Source: Acidimicrobiaceae bacterium (GTDB lineage: Bacteria > Actinomycetota > Acidimicrobiia > Acidimicrobiales > RAAP-2). From it: a stretch of 49,504 nucleotides of DNA. Within the stretch, counting starts at the first letter, position 1; each line of letters starts with the position of its first letter. Where the stretch lies: the NCBI GenBank assembly GCA_003164275.1, contig PLSY01000219.1, positions 1 through 49,504 on the forward strand, written 5' to 3'. The notes below the pieces were generated by a model. It did not search any database. It worked only from the letters and a program-made list of their open reading frames with translations, and was not told the DNA's origin. Both the position numbers and the translations under genes were made by a program. Shown here in pieces: positions 1 through 9,172 of the stretch.

Positions 1-1
1 G

Positions 2-343
2 GGATTTCGGTGGATCGAGGTTAAGGCCTACCTCATCGCCATATGCGTGGGGAGTGTCGCGCTCTCGTGGGCGACTGTCCACACGATTTTTACCCTCCGC
101 TATGCCCGTACCTACTACGAGGCGCCGGACGGGGGAATTGACTTCAACGAGGACGACCCGCCCACCTACCTCGACTTTGCCTACTTGGCCTTCACCATTG
201 GCATGACGTTCCAAGTCTCGGACACTAACCTCACCATCAAACCCATCCGTCGGACGGCGCTTCGTCACGCCCTCTTGTCCTACCTGTTTGGGGCCGTGAT
301 CGTCGCACTCAGCATCAATGTGGTGGCCAGCCTCCTCCAATAG
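2..343 (+). CDS. DUF1345 family membrane protein, C-terminal part
   Basis: The reading frame is open from base 2 and ends at 343, so the 5' part lies outside the window. The visible 113 codons carry a hydrophobic stretch, then a short soluble loop with FNEDDPP, then the motif region [19 protein letters not shown], which is typical of the DUF1345 (COG4291) family. A final transmembrane segment (roughly [19 protein letters not shown]) closes the protein. Family members are small integral membrane proteins of unknown function, so no biochemical role is claimed. An internal GTG at 47 could be mistaken for a start, but coding continues upstream of it. Confidence 0.8.
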   Translation, partial: GFRWIEVKAYLIAICVGSVALSWATVHTIFTLRYARTYYEAPDGGIDFNEDDPPTYLDFAYLAFTIGMTFQVSDTNLTIKPIRRTALRHALLSYLFGAVIVALSINVVASLLQ

Positions 344-681
344 GAGGGCCTTCGGCGCACACCACCACACAGGTGTCCCGGCTTCCCGGCTGCACGTGGC
401 TGTTTCGGGCAGAACCTCTTCTTTAACGCCCCATCGTCAAGCTCGTTCAACCACTCGATATCCTCGGCGTCGGCTGATCCGAACTGGAGGTCCTGGTTGT
501 GCTCGCTGGGGGCAAGGTAAATCTCCTCTTGTCCTGGTGCCGCTCTCCCTGTCTCGCCAGCCATCGGCTGGTGAAACGGCGCCCAAGCCGCTGACGGAGC
601 GGGAGCGGTTTGTGGAGGAGCTGCGAGGGGTAGTGCACAGCGGGCATCAGATCGGAACGGACAGCAGGGGAGGAGCCGAAG
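344..681. other. Intergenic stretch without a supported gene
   Basis: No protein in either strand of this 338-base stretch has recognisable family features. A minus-strand frame (about 280-564) has plausible codon use over part of its length but overlaps the DUF1345 gene and lacks a convincing ribosome site. The last bases carry the GGGGAGGAG-type ribosome site of the next gene. Confidence 0.5.
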
Positions 682-951
682 GTGCACGAGACTGCAGGAG
701 GTACCGAGGCCGGGGGAGACCGCCATCATGACGTGGTCGACGAGATGGAGCGGGAATCATTCCCGGCGAGTGATGCACCGTCGACGTGGGCGGGGAGGGA
801 ACCGGGCGAGGGTCCGGCCTCCGACGCCGACGCCGACATCGATCTGCACGTCGACGCCGTCGCCGATCCGATCCCAGAGGCCGACGACCCTGCAATTGCC
901 CGTGCCTGGGAAGACGCCGAGGCGATGGAAGGCCAGGCACCCACCGGATGA
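682..951 (+). CDS. Small acidic protein with an ESFPASD motif
   Basis: An 89-residue acidic protein that starts with GTG at 682 behind a strong purine-rich ribosome site (GGGGAGGAG, about 666-674). Residues 20-35 read DEMERESFPASDAPST, closely resembling the E-x-S-F-P-A-S-D-x-P motif of many short, uncharacterised bacterial proteins. The rest is rich in Asp, Ala and Glu with no membrane segment and looks disordered (ASDADADIDLHVDAVAD). The function is unknown. It stands alone between the DUF1345 gene and the glucan operon, and nothing in the sequence ties it to either. Confidence 0.65.
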   Translation: MHETAGGTEAGGDRHHDVVDEMERESFPASDAPSTWAGREPGEGPASDADADIDLHVDAVADPIPEADDPAIARAWEDAEAMEGQAPTG

Positions 952-1566
952 GCACCTTTCATCTCGAATCTTCGTTCGGTGGTTCCTGCCAACTGGCTGA
1001 CGGCCCAGATGGCTCTCGTGGGAGAGCGGGAGCTCAGGTCTGGAGGGGATCGGTCACCATGGTCGACTGGTCTACCCAAATGGGGTCAACGTCGGCAGAG
1101 TGGGTCCGCCGAAACGAGGCCGAGCGCGAGTCCACCCACGGTGCCGGTTTCGGGATCTCCGGGGACGCCGAGGTCAGAGCCGGGGGATTCAAGTCAGTAC
1201 CCGTCATCACGAGTGCGCCCCGAGAAACGAGGGCACCTGAGGGATTCCCCTATGCCCTGTGCCGTATCGAGGCCGAGGCCGCCTCTTCGTACCAAGTGGT
1301 CCACCGGGAGCGAGACCGGAGTAGTCGGTCGCCAAGGGGCGTGGCTGAGTTGGGTACCGATAGGTCGTGATAAGCGCCCGCCGCACTCGCCGTTCACCTA
1401 AAATGCAGTTAGAGCGAAAGTCATGGTCCACACAGGTCGATAGGTAAGTTGCCGAAGGATCTCGTAGACGTGTCAGCAATCGCGTAGCTGTGTGGCTTCT
1501 TACGGCCTCTTGTGTAGCGGTCGCCCGGTGAGGGTACAAGCTATAGCTAAGGAGGCCGTTGCACCG
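952..1566. other. Long leader region upstream of glgE
   Basis: This 615-base region separates the small acidic protein from glgE. Several frames are open across parts of it, but their products are Arg-rich, low in complexity and unlike any family I recognise, so I call no gene. Close to glgE it holds a 10-base palindrome AGCTATAGCT (1540-1549), the AAGGAGG ribosome site (1549-1555) and a possible SigB/F-type promoter listed separately. The distance leaves room for a long 5' leader or other regulation of the glucan operon. Confidence 0.5.
1512..1537 (+). promoter_or_regulatory. Possible SigB/SigF-type promoter of the glgE operon
   Basis: GTGT (1512-1515), a 16-base spacer and GGGTAC (1532-1537) resemble the GTTT-N15/16-GGGTAT consensus used by SigB/SigF-type factors. 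Transcription would start near 1544, just ahead of the AAGGAGG site. It is a weak match of short elements and could be chance. It is recorded because a factor of this class is encoded at 19108. Confidence 0.25.
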
Positions 1567-3702
1567 ATGGCAAGAAAGCGTGCCCGCAACGAAGGATGGG
1601 GCCAACATGATTTGCCAGCAGGCAAGGAGGCCTTCCCTTCGACGCGCATTCCTCCGTTGCCTCCAACCCTGCCAGCAGAGGAGTCCCGCCTGCGCCTTGT
1701 GATCGAAGGAATCCGACCTCTTGTAGAGGACGGTCGCTTCCCGGCAAAGGCTGCGGTGGGCGACATGGTGACGGTCGAGGCCGATGTCTTCGCCGAGGGC
1801 CACGACGCCATTCTCTGCGAGCTGCGATATCACCGCCTCGGCGAGCGTCGGTGGATTACCGAGACAATGGTGCCCTTGGGCAACGACCGATGGCAGGCCG
1901 GTTTCCCAGCCGCCGAGCTCGGCGCCTACCGATTCGCCGTGCGTGCCGACATCGACCGATTCGGCACCTGGATCCGCGACCTCGAGGCCCGGCTTGGCGT
2001 CGGGCAAGATGTGTCGGTCGACCTTGTTGTGGGCGCCCGTCTTCTGCGAGAGGCAGCGGCTCGGGCATCAGCCTCCGATGCTCGATTCCTGGTGGAAGTG
2101 GGTGAACGCCTCGACGAGGCGGCCGGACTTGTGGTGGGGGGCCTTGTGCCCGTGGAGCCCGACCTCTTGGAGGTAACGCGAAGCGGACGCCTAGCCGCTC
2201 TCGCCAGGCTGTACCGGCCTACCGGATCGTCGGTCTCATCCAAAGTGTGCTCGGTGCAGGTCGAACCCGAACTGGCCCGGTTCGGGAGCTGGTACGAGCT
2301 GTTCCCACGTTCGGCTTCGCCCGACCCGACGAGAGCGGGAACACTGAACGACGTCATCGACCGGCTCCCCTACGTCGAACGCCTGGGTGCCGACGTCCTG
2401 TATCTGCCGCCCGTCCATCCGATCGGGAAGACCAGTCGGAAGGGGAGAGATGGCGTCCCCGTGGCCGGGCCAGGCGACCCCGGCAGCCCTTGGGCCATTG
2501 GATCAGCCGATGGCGGCCATACATCCATAGATCCCCAACTCGGCACACTCGACGATTTCGATCGACTGGTGGACTCTGCTCGAGGGCGCAACATCACGAT
2601 CGCGCTGGACCTGGCATTCCAGTGCTCCCCGGACCACCCCTGGGTTACTGAGCACCCCGAGTGGTTCTTGCACCGACCGGACGGAACCATTCGCTTCGCC
2701 GAGAACCCGCCGAAACGTTACGAGGACATCTATCCCCTCGACTTCGAGACTGGCGCGTGGCAAGAGCTCTGGCAGGCCCTTCTTGACGTCGTCAACTTCT
2801 GGATCGGACACGGGGTCACGATCTTTCGAGTCGACAACCCTCATACCAAGCCGTTCGGATTCTGGGAGTGGCTGATCGCCTCGGTGAAGGTCGACCACGC
2901 TGAAGTTATTTTCTTGTCCGAGGCATTCACTCGGCCGAAGATCATGCAACGGCTGGCCAAGGTGGGATTCAGCCAGTCCTATACCTACTTTGCCTGGAGA
3001 AACTCCAAATGGGAGATCGAGTCGTATATGACCGAGCTAACGCAAAGCCCGGTTGCCGATTACCTCCGACCAAACTTCTGGCCCAATACCCCCGATATCT
3101 TGACGGAGTCGCTGCAGACAGGTGGAACGGCGATGTTCGTCAACAGGCTCATCCTGGCCGGAACACTGGCGGCAAGCTATGGCATCTACGGCCCGGTGTT
3201 CGAGCTCCAAGAGCATCTGGGTCGGGGTGATCACACCGAGGAGTACGCACACTCCGAGAAATACTCCGTTCGCCACTGGGACCTTGACAGTCCGATGAGC
3301 CTCGCCGACCTGGTGGCCCGCGTCAACAGCATCCGGAGGGAGCACGCGGCGCTCCAACGCAATGACACCTTGCGATTCCATGCCACGGATAATGAGCAGC
3401 TCTTGGCGTACTCGAAGTCCCACCACGCGGAAAACCGCCGGTGGACGCCGGCCTCCGATGTGGTGGTCACCGTGGTCAACCTCGACACAGAACGGACCCA
3501 GACGGGATGGATCCACCTCGATTTGGAGGCACTTGGGATCGAGGAAGGAACGTCCTTCACGGTCCATGACTTGCTGACCAACTCCTATTACCAGTGGGAG
3601 GGAGCATCGAACTACGTGTCACTCGATCCTGCCGCCGTCCCGGCCCACATTTTCTCTATCCAGCCCACCGCTTTCTTGGACCCCAAAGGACGGCTCGCGT
3701 GA
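1567..3702 (+). CDS. glgE: Alpha-1,4-glucan:maltose-1-phosphate maltosyltransferase
   Basis: GlgE (GH13_3) transfers maltosyl units from alpha-maltose 1-phosphate to the non-reducing end of alpha-1,4-glucan. The 711-residue length fits the family. The N-terminal domain (about 30-180) is followed by GSWYELFPRS and the GH13 barrel with LPPVHPIGKTSRKG and LDLAFQCSPDHPWVTEHPEW. The nucleophile is Asp423 in FRVDNPHTKP, the acid/base is Glu452 in FLSEAFTRP, and Asp510 lies in FWPNTPDIL. I chose ATG 1567 because AAGGAGG (1549-1555) precedes it; an in-frame codon at 1492 would add 25 unlikely residues. The stop overlaps the treS-pep2 start (GTGA, 3699-3702), so the two are probably translationally coupled and supply and use the same substrate. 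Confidence 0.96.
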   Translation: MARKRARNEGWGQHDLPAGKEAFPSTRIPPLPPTLPAEESRLRLVIEGIRPLVEDGRFPAKAAVGDMVTVEADVFAEGHDAILCELRYHRLGERRWITETMVPLGNDRWQAGFPAAELGAYRFAVRADIDRFGTWIRDLEARLGVGQDVSVDLVVGARLLREAAARASASDARFLVEVGERLDEAAGLVVGGLVPVEPDLLEVTRSGRLAALARLYRPTGSSVSSKVCSVQVEPELARFGSWYELFPRSASPDPTRAGTLNDVIDRLPYVERLGADVLYLPPVHPIGKTSRKGRDGVPVAGPGDPGSPWAIGSADGGHTSIDPQLGTLDDFDRLVDSARGRNITIALDLAFQCSPDHPWVTEHPEWFLHRPDGTIRFAENPPKRYEDIYPLDFETGAWQELWQALLDVVNFWIGHGVTIFRVDNPHTKPFGFWEWLIASVKVDHAEVIFLSEAFTRPKIMQRLAKVGFSQSYTYFAWRNSKWEIESYMTELTQSPVADYLRPNFWPNTPDILTESLQTGGTAMFVNRLILAGTLAASYGIYGPVFELQEHLGRGDHTEEYAHSEKYSVRHWDLDSPMSLADLVARVNSIRREHAALQRNDTLRFHATDNEQLLAYSKSHHAENRRWTPASDVVVTVVNLDTERTQTGWIHLDLEALGIEEGTSFTVHDLLTNSYYQWEGASNYVSLDPAAVPAHIFSIQPTAFLDPKGRLA

Positions 3703-6700
3703 CCGTGCTCGAAGACCGAACCGGATCAGATGACTCCGTCCGTTCCAGTCAGAGCGAGCCTATTGGCGACTCCGCGCACTGGTACCGGGACGCGGTGATC
3801 TACGAACTCCACGTCCGAGCATTCAACGACAGCGACGGGGATGGGATCGGCGACTTCAGAGGCCTCATACAGAAGCTCGACTACCTTCAACACCTCGGGG
3901 TGACCGCCCTGTGGCTGCTGCCCTTCTATCCCTCGCCACTCAGAGACGACGGCTATGACATCTCGGACTACCGACATGTCCATCCTTCGTATGGTTCACT
4001 GCGGGACTTTCGCCTTTTCTTGAAAGAGGCGCACCGACGGGGGCTGAGGGTGATCACCGAGCTGGTGTTAGCCCACACGTCGGATCAGCACCCGTGGTTT
4101 CAGCGAGCCCGCCAGGCCCGCCCCGGAACCTCCCAGCGCGACTTCTATGTCTGGAATGACACTCCAGATCGATTTAAGGACGCAAGGATCATCTTCAAGG
4201 ACTTCGAGAGCTCGAACTGGTCCTATGACTCCGAGGCCGGTGCCTACTTCTGGCACCGCTTCTACTCGCACCAGCCGAGCCTGAACTACGACAATCCCGC
4301 GGTGCGTCGGGCCATGACCGACGTCATGGACTTCTGGCTCGAGATGGGGGTCGACGGGCTTCGACTGGACGCCGTTCCCTATCTCTATGCCAGAGAAGGA
4401 ACGTCGTGCGAGAACCTCCCCGAGACCTTGGACTTTCTGCAAGGCCTGAGGTCGCATGTGGACGCCCGTTTCGATGACAGGATGCTGCTCGCAGAGGCGA
4501 ACCAATGGCCGGAGGACGCAGTGGAATACATGGGTGCCGGCGACCGGTGCCACATGGCCTTTCACTTTCCGCTGATGCCCAGAATGTTCATGGCCGCGCG
4601 GCAAGAGGACCGCTTCCCGATCGTCGACATCCTCGCAGAGACTCCTGATGCACCTGAGGGCTGCCAGTGGGCGCTGTTCCTGCGCAATCACGATGAGTTG
4701 ACCCTCGAGATGGTGACCGACGAGGAGCGGGACTACATGTACCGGGCCTATGCGCAGGACCCACAGGCCCGGATCAATGTCGGAATCAGACGGCGCCTGG
4801 CCCCTTTGCTGGGGAATGACCGGACGATGATCGAGATGATGAACGGATTGCTGTTCTCCCTGCCTGGCACGCCGATCATCTATTACGGCGATGAGATCGG
4901 CATGGGAGACAACATCTACCTCGGGGACCGTGATGCGGTCAGGACGCCCATGCAGTGGGACAATGATCGGAACGCGGGCTTCTCCAAGGCCAATCCCCAA
5001 AGGCTGTATCTGCCGGTAGTGATCGATCCGAGCTATCACGCAGGGGCGGTCAATGTAGAGGCGCAGGACGAGAACCCGAGCTCACTGCTGTGGTGGATGC
5101 GTCGGCTCATCCAACTTCGGCGGCGTTACAAGGCATTCGGCCGGGGAACGCTGGAAGTGCTTCGCGCCGACAACCGCAAGGTGCTCGCATTCCTGCGCCG
5201 ACACGATGGCGAGCTGTTGCTCGTAGTGGCCAATCTGTCTAGATTCGCCCAATGCGTAGAACTGGACCTCTCCGAGTTCATGGGATCGACGCCGGTCGAG
5301 CTCTTCGGAAACGCTGCGTTCCCCCAGGTTGGAGACCTTCCCTATTTCATCACCCTCGGCCCCCACGGCTTCTACTGGTTCTCCCTTGAGAGCGACCCAT
5401 CCCCACGTACAACGGAGCGGTCAGTACTGACCGTCGACGGACAGTGGAATGAACTGATCACCGGCTCCTCTCTCTCGGACCTCGAAGAGGTATTGCCGGT
5501 CTATATCGCCGAGCGCCGCTGGTTCCCGTCGAAAACGAGGACGATCAAATCAGCCAGTGTCATTGACGCTGTGCCGGTGTCCGCCAATGGAGGGCGAGGC
5601 AAGCCCGTGGCCTACGTGGTCATGGTTCAGCTGGAGCTCGACTTCGGTAGCCCGGAACGCTACCTATTGCCCCTGGCCTACGCCGAGGACCATCGAGCCG
5701 AAGAGCTGTGCCGGTGGAACGCCGATGCGGTCGTGGCCGACGTCAAGGCCAATGGGAAAGACGGTGTGCTCTACGACGCCATCTGGGAGCCCGAGTTCAC
5801 CAAGGCCATCACCGCCAGCATCGGTAGCAGGCGGACACAGCACGGCGCCCAAGGAGGCCTGTCGGGCGCTCCCGCGCAGTCCTATCGAGCGCTCGTCGGT
5901 GGACTCACAGAAGACACTCCGCACGTGGTGATGACGGCGGAGCAGTCGAACACCTCGGTGGCCCTCGGGGACAAGGCAATTCTCAAGTTCATTCGACGAG
6001 TGGAAGAGGGAACCAATCCGGGAGTCGAAATAGGTCGCTACCTGGGAGAGCGCGTGCGATTCCCGCACTCCCCGCTAGTCGGAGGAAGCATCAACTACCG
6101 CGCCACCGGCGGGAACGATGCCATCACGCTGGCCGAGCTCGTCGAGTTCGTTCCGAACGAGGGCGACGGGTGGAGCTATGTGGTCGATGCCCTGGGTCAT
6201 AGCCTGGAAGAGGCAATAGCTCATACTGGTGAGCGCGAGCTGCAGATGGTCGCACCACCCCGACTGATGGACGTCCTTGGAGAGGAGCTCCCCCCAGGCC
6301 ACCTTCTGCTCGGGCCGCACATTGAGTGGGCGTCCCTGCTCGGCCGCCGCACGGGCGAGCTACACGCCGCTTTGGCCTTCGATCGGTCGGATCCGGCGTT
6401 CGCACCAGTTGCCCTCACCACCGTCGACCGGCAATCGCTGTACCACGGGGCACGTCGACAGGCCCGCCAGATGATCCGACAGTTCGGAGGTCGCACGACG
6501 CAGTCGGGATTCGTGCAGCAGGTGTTGTCTCGTGAGGGTGAGATCCTGGAGCGCCTGCGCTCGTTCACTTCGAAGCCAATCGTCGCCGACCTCATTCGGG
6601 TGCACGGCGACTTCCACCTGGGCCAGGTCCTATGGACCGGGAAGGACTTCGTTGTCATCGACTTCGAGGGGGAGCCGGTGCGATCCCTCGAGCAGCGGCG

Positions 6701-7058
6701 CCTCAAGCGACCGGCAGCAGTAGATCTCGCTGGGATGATCCGATCGTTCCACTACGCGTCTCGAGCTGCGGCCATGCGTTTGAACCGGGATCTCACCGAG
6801 TCGTTCGAGCCCGTGGCCCTCGAGCATTGGCTGACTCTCTGGTACCGATGGGTCTCGGGGACGTTCCTTCGCTCGTATCTGGCCGTTGTCGAGGGAGCGG
6901 GCTTTGTGCCCAACGACCCTCAACAGCTGTCGGCCCTGCTCGACTTTTTCTTGCTTGAGAAGGCAATCTACGAGTTGGGCTACGAAGCAAACAGCAGGCC
7001 CGACTGGGTGGACATACCGGCGCAAGGGATCCTCGACGTCTTGGATGGTGGTCCATGA
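3699..7058 (+). CDS. treS-pep2: Trehalose synthase-maltokinase fusion
   Basis: A 1119-residue two-domain enzyme. Residues about 25-570 are TreS (GH13_16), which interconverts trehalose and maltose: WYRDAVIYELHVRAF, Asp224 in GLRLDAVPY (nucleophile), Glu266 in LAEANQWP (acid/base) and Asp332 in RNHDELTLE. Residues about 590-1119 are the maltokinase Pep2, which phosphorylates maltose with ATP: VYIAERRWFPSK, then the kinase loop HGDFHLGQ (His969-Asp971) and DFEGEP (Asp988). The fusion channels trehalose to maltose 1-phosphate, the GlgE substrate. GTG 3699 was chosen for the GTGA overlap with glgE and an AAAGGA ribosome site at 3684-3689. The frame is open further upstream inside glgE. The stop overlaps malQ by ATGA. 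Confidence 0.95.
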   Translation: MTVLEDRTGSDDSVRSSQSEPIGDSAHWYRDAVIYELHVRAFNDSDGDGIGDFRGLIQKLDYLQHLGVTALWLLPFYPSPLRDDGYDISDYRHVHPSYGSLRDFRLFLKEAHRRGLRVITELVLAHTSDQHPWFQRARQARPGTSQRDFYVWNDTPDRFKDARIIFKDFESSNWSYDSEAGAYFWHRFYSHQPSLNYDNPAVRRAMTDVMDFWLEMGVDGLRLDAVPYLYAREGTSCENLPETLDFLQGLRSHVDARFDDRMLLAEANQWPEDAVEYMGAGDRCHMAFHFPLMPRMFMAARQEDRFPIVDILAETPDAPEGCQWALFLRNHDELTLEMVTDEERDYMYRAYAQDPQARINVGIRRRLAPLLGNDRTMIEMMNGLLFSLPGTPIIYYGDEIGMGDNIYLGDRDAVRTPMQWDNDRNAGFSKANPQRLYLPVVIDPSYHAGAVNVEAQDENPSSLLWWMRRLIQLRRRYKAFGRGTLEVLRADNRKVLAFLRRHDGELLLVVANLSRFAQCVELDLSEFMGSTPVELFGNAAFPQVGDLPYFITLGPHGFYWFSLESDPSPRTTERSVLTVDGQWNELITGSSLSDLEEVLPVYIAERRWFPSKTRTIKSASVIDAVPVSANGGRGKPVAYVVMVQLELDFGSPERYLLPLAYAEDHRAEELCRWNADAVVADVKANGKDGVLYDAIWEPEFTKAITASIGSRRTQHGAQGGLSGAPAQSYRALVGGLTEDTPHVVMTAEQSNTSVALGDKAILKFIRRVEEGTNPGVEIGRYLGERVRFPHSPLVGGSINYRATGGNDAITLAELVEFVPNEGDGWSYVVDALGHSLEEAIAHTGERELQMVAPPRLMDVLGEELPPGHLLLGPHIEWASLLGRRTGELHAALAFDRSDPAFAPVALTTVDRQSLYHGARRQARQMIRQFGGRTTQSGFVQQVLSREGEILERLRSFTSKPIVADLIRVHGDFHLGQVLWTGKDFVVIDFEGEPVRSLEQRRLKRPAAVDLAGMIRSFHYASRAAAMRLNRDLTESFEPVALEHWLTLWYRWVSGTFLRSYLAVVEGAGFVPNDPQQLSALLDFFLLEKAIYELGYEANSRPDWVDIPAQGILDVLDGGP

Positions 7059-9172
7059 CGGCAGCGAACCCATCGAGGGCATTACTCGAGCTGGCGGAGC
7101 TCTACGGTGCCCTACCGACCTTCGAGGACGTGACCGGTCGAGTGCATCACGCCACCGCAGATGCGCTGATCCGGGTGTTGCGGACTCTGGGGGCGCCGAT
7201 CGACTCGTCGGCCGATGCTGAATCGGCCATCCGACAGGAGCGGAACCGTCTCGATCGGAAGGTCCTCGATCCGGTGATCGCCTGCAGCCAGAAGAGTCCC
7301 GGACTCACCACGGTACGACTGCCGGGTGACGTACGACCTGAACAATGCTGGACGACCCTCGTGTTGGAGAACGGCATGGTCCGACGGACGCGACCGAATC
7401 TGGTTCCTCAAATCGGGGCGAGCGGCCACTCGTCGCCTTGCTACCGACTTGCTCTGGCCGACCTCTTGGAGACGTCACTTCCGCTCGGTTATCACCAACT
7501 CCAAATCGAGGCCCCCGGGGTTGATGCCGGGGCGTTAGTGATCGTCGCTCCGATGTGTCCCGTGCCCGCTCGTGGTTGGGGCGCTTTCCAACCGCTTCAT
7601 GCACTGCGAGGCGAGTCCGATTGGGGGGTGGGGAGCTACCAGGACCTGGCCGAGCTGACGGCCTGGGTCGGGGAGCAAGGGGGGAGCTTTGTCGGCACGC
7701 TGCCGCTCTATCCGACCTACCTCGAGGGACCCGTCGAAGTCAGTCCCTACCTGCCGGTGACGCGGCTCGGTTGGAGCGAGCTATTCATCGACCCGACCCA
7801 GGTGCCGGAGCTGGCCCAGTCATCTGAGGCAGCGACCCTCATCCAGTCACGACAGACCCAGGCGGACGCAAGCCCACGTGATTTGTCCGTCGTGGACTAC
7901 CCGCGCGTCATGGCCCGCATCCGACGGATTCTCGAGCCCATGGCGGAAGCGCTCTACTTGTCGGATGGGCCGAGGCGTGACGACCTCGAGACCTTTGCCT
8001 CTTCGCACCCGGAGCTGCTCCGCTATGCCCAGTTCCGAAGTGCCCAGGAGCAAAAGTCGAGCGTCGCCGACAAGGCGTTGCCTGCACAAGCTCTGGACCC
8101 CTGCTCCCAATACCACCTCTATGTCCAATGGATCGCTGCCCAACAGATTGCTGCGGCAGGCGAGCGCTTGTATCTAGACATGCCCATCGGAGTCCACCCC
8201 GAAGGCTTCGATCCGTGGTGGAAGCCCGATGCCTTTGCCAAGGACGTCGAGGGAGGTGCGCCGCCCGATGCATTCTTCGCGTCGGGCCAGACCTGGGGGT
8301 TTCGTCCCCTGCACCCTCGGGCCATGATCGACGACGGTTTCCACTACCCGATCGCCTGTCTGAGGCACGTCATGGCGCGGGCATCGGTTGTACGCATCGA
8401 TCACGTCATGGGGCTGCAAAGACTGTTCTGGGTGCCGAACGGGCTGGATGCCACCGACGGTGTCTACGTGCGCTACCCGCTCGAGGAGATGAAGTCCATA
8501 GTGGCCCTCGAGGCTTTCCGTTCCGGCACCGCAGTGGTTGGGGAAGATCTCGGCACTGTCCCCGATGAGGTGAGGGCCGCGATGGATGACTTGAGGATGC
8601 TCAGGACCTGGGTCCTCCAGTTCGACGTGACCCAGTCGAACCCGCTGCCCGAACCAATCGAGTTGGCCATGGCCAGCCTGGGCACCCACGATCTTCCTCG
8701 CTTCGCCACCTTTCTGGACGGCGAGGACATCGACGACTTGGTGAAACGAGGGGCCCAGGGCGAGTCATGGGCTGACCCGGAGCGGACCGAGCGCCGAGGT
8801 TGGCGCCAAGCATTCGATTCGCTCGCCAGCCCGGACAGCGATACCAACTCGACAATCACGCCAGCAGACGAATTCCAGCTTGCCATGGCGCACTTGGCCG
8901 GCAGCCGGGCGCGATTGGTCTCGGTGGACCTAGAGGACATCTGGCAGGAACGACGTCCTGTCAACCGTCCGGGCTCGGGCCCGGAGGCAAAGAACTGGGA
9001 AGCACGGTCATCGCTCTCGTTCAAGGACATGCAAAACGACGCTGTGGTCACCGCCACCCTCCGGATGGTCGACAGCGCACGTCGAGCAACGGACCCCGAC
9101 GGTCCGACTAGCTCTGAGCGACCAACCGATCGACGAACGCCAATCACTGCCAAGGGAGTTTCCGACCTATGA
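7055..9172 (+). CDS. malQ: 4-alpha-glucanotransferase (amylomaltase)
   Basis: A GH77 enzyme of 705 residues that disproportionates malto-oligosaccharides. The catalytic barrel starts near residue 165 (RGWGAFQPLHALR). Asp449 in RIDHVMGL is the nucleophile, Glu497 in VGEDLGTVP the acid/base, and Asp546 in GTHDLPRF the third conserved carboxylate. The N-terminal 160 residues form the extra domain seen in many actinobacterial MalQ proteins. The gene starts with ATG at 7055, overlapping the treS-pep2 stop (ATGA), and ends overlapping glgB. In this operon it probably recycles short maltodextrins released by GlgX into longer acceptors for GlgE and GlgB. Confidence 0.93.
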   Translation: MTAANPSRALLELAELYGALPTFEDVTGRVHHATADALIRVLRTLGAPIDSSADAESAIRQERNRLDRKVLDPVIACSQKSPGLTTVRLPGDVRPEQCWTTLVLENGMVRRTRPNLVPQIGASGHSSPCYRLALADLLETSLPLGYHQLQIEAPGVDAGALVIVAPMCPVPARGWGAFQPLHALRGESDWGVGSYQDLAELTAWVGEQGGSFVGTLPLYPTYLEGPVEVSPYLPVTRLGWSELFIDPTQVPELAQSSEAATLIQSRQTQADASPRDLSVVDYPRVMARIRRILEPMAEALYLSDGPRRDDLETFASSHPELLRYAQFRSAQEQKSSVADKALPAQALDPCSQYHLYVQWIAAQQIAAAGERLYLDMPIGVHPEGFDPWWKPDAFAKDVEGGAPPDAFFASGQTWGFRPLHPRAMIDDGFHYPIACLRHVMARASVVRIDHVMGLQRLFWVPNGLDATDGVYVRYPLEEMKSIVALEAFRSGTAVVGEDLGTVPDEVRAAMDDLRMLRTWVLQFDVTQSNPLPEPIELAMASLGTHDLPRFATFLDGEDIDDLVKRGAQGESWADPERTERRGWRQAFDSLASPDSDTNSTITPADEFQLAMAHLAGSRARLVSVDLEDIWQERRPVNRPGSGPEAKNWEARSSLSFKDMQNDAVVTATLRMVDSARRATDPDGPTSSERPTDRRTPITAKGVSDL

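Noticed and set aside
280..564. Minus-strand open frame with acceptable codon use (segment DAEDIEWLNELDDGALKK)
   Set aside because: It overlaps the end of the DUF1345 gene, has no good ribosome site and matches no family I know.
786..1370. Plus-strand open frame of about 194 codons before glgE
   Set aside because: Its first part is an Arg-rich shadow of the small acidic gene and the rest has no family features or ribosome site.
1207..2007. Long minus-strand open frame across the glgE start
   Set aside because: It is antisense to glgE over much of its length and its product resembles no family; GC-rich codon bias creates such shadows.
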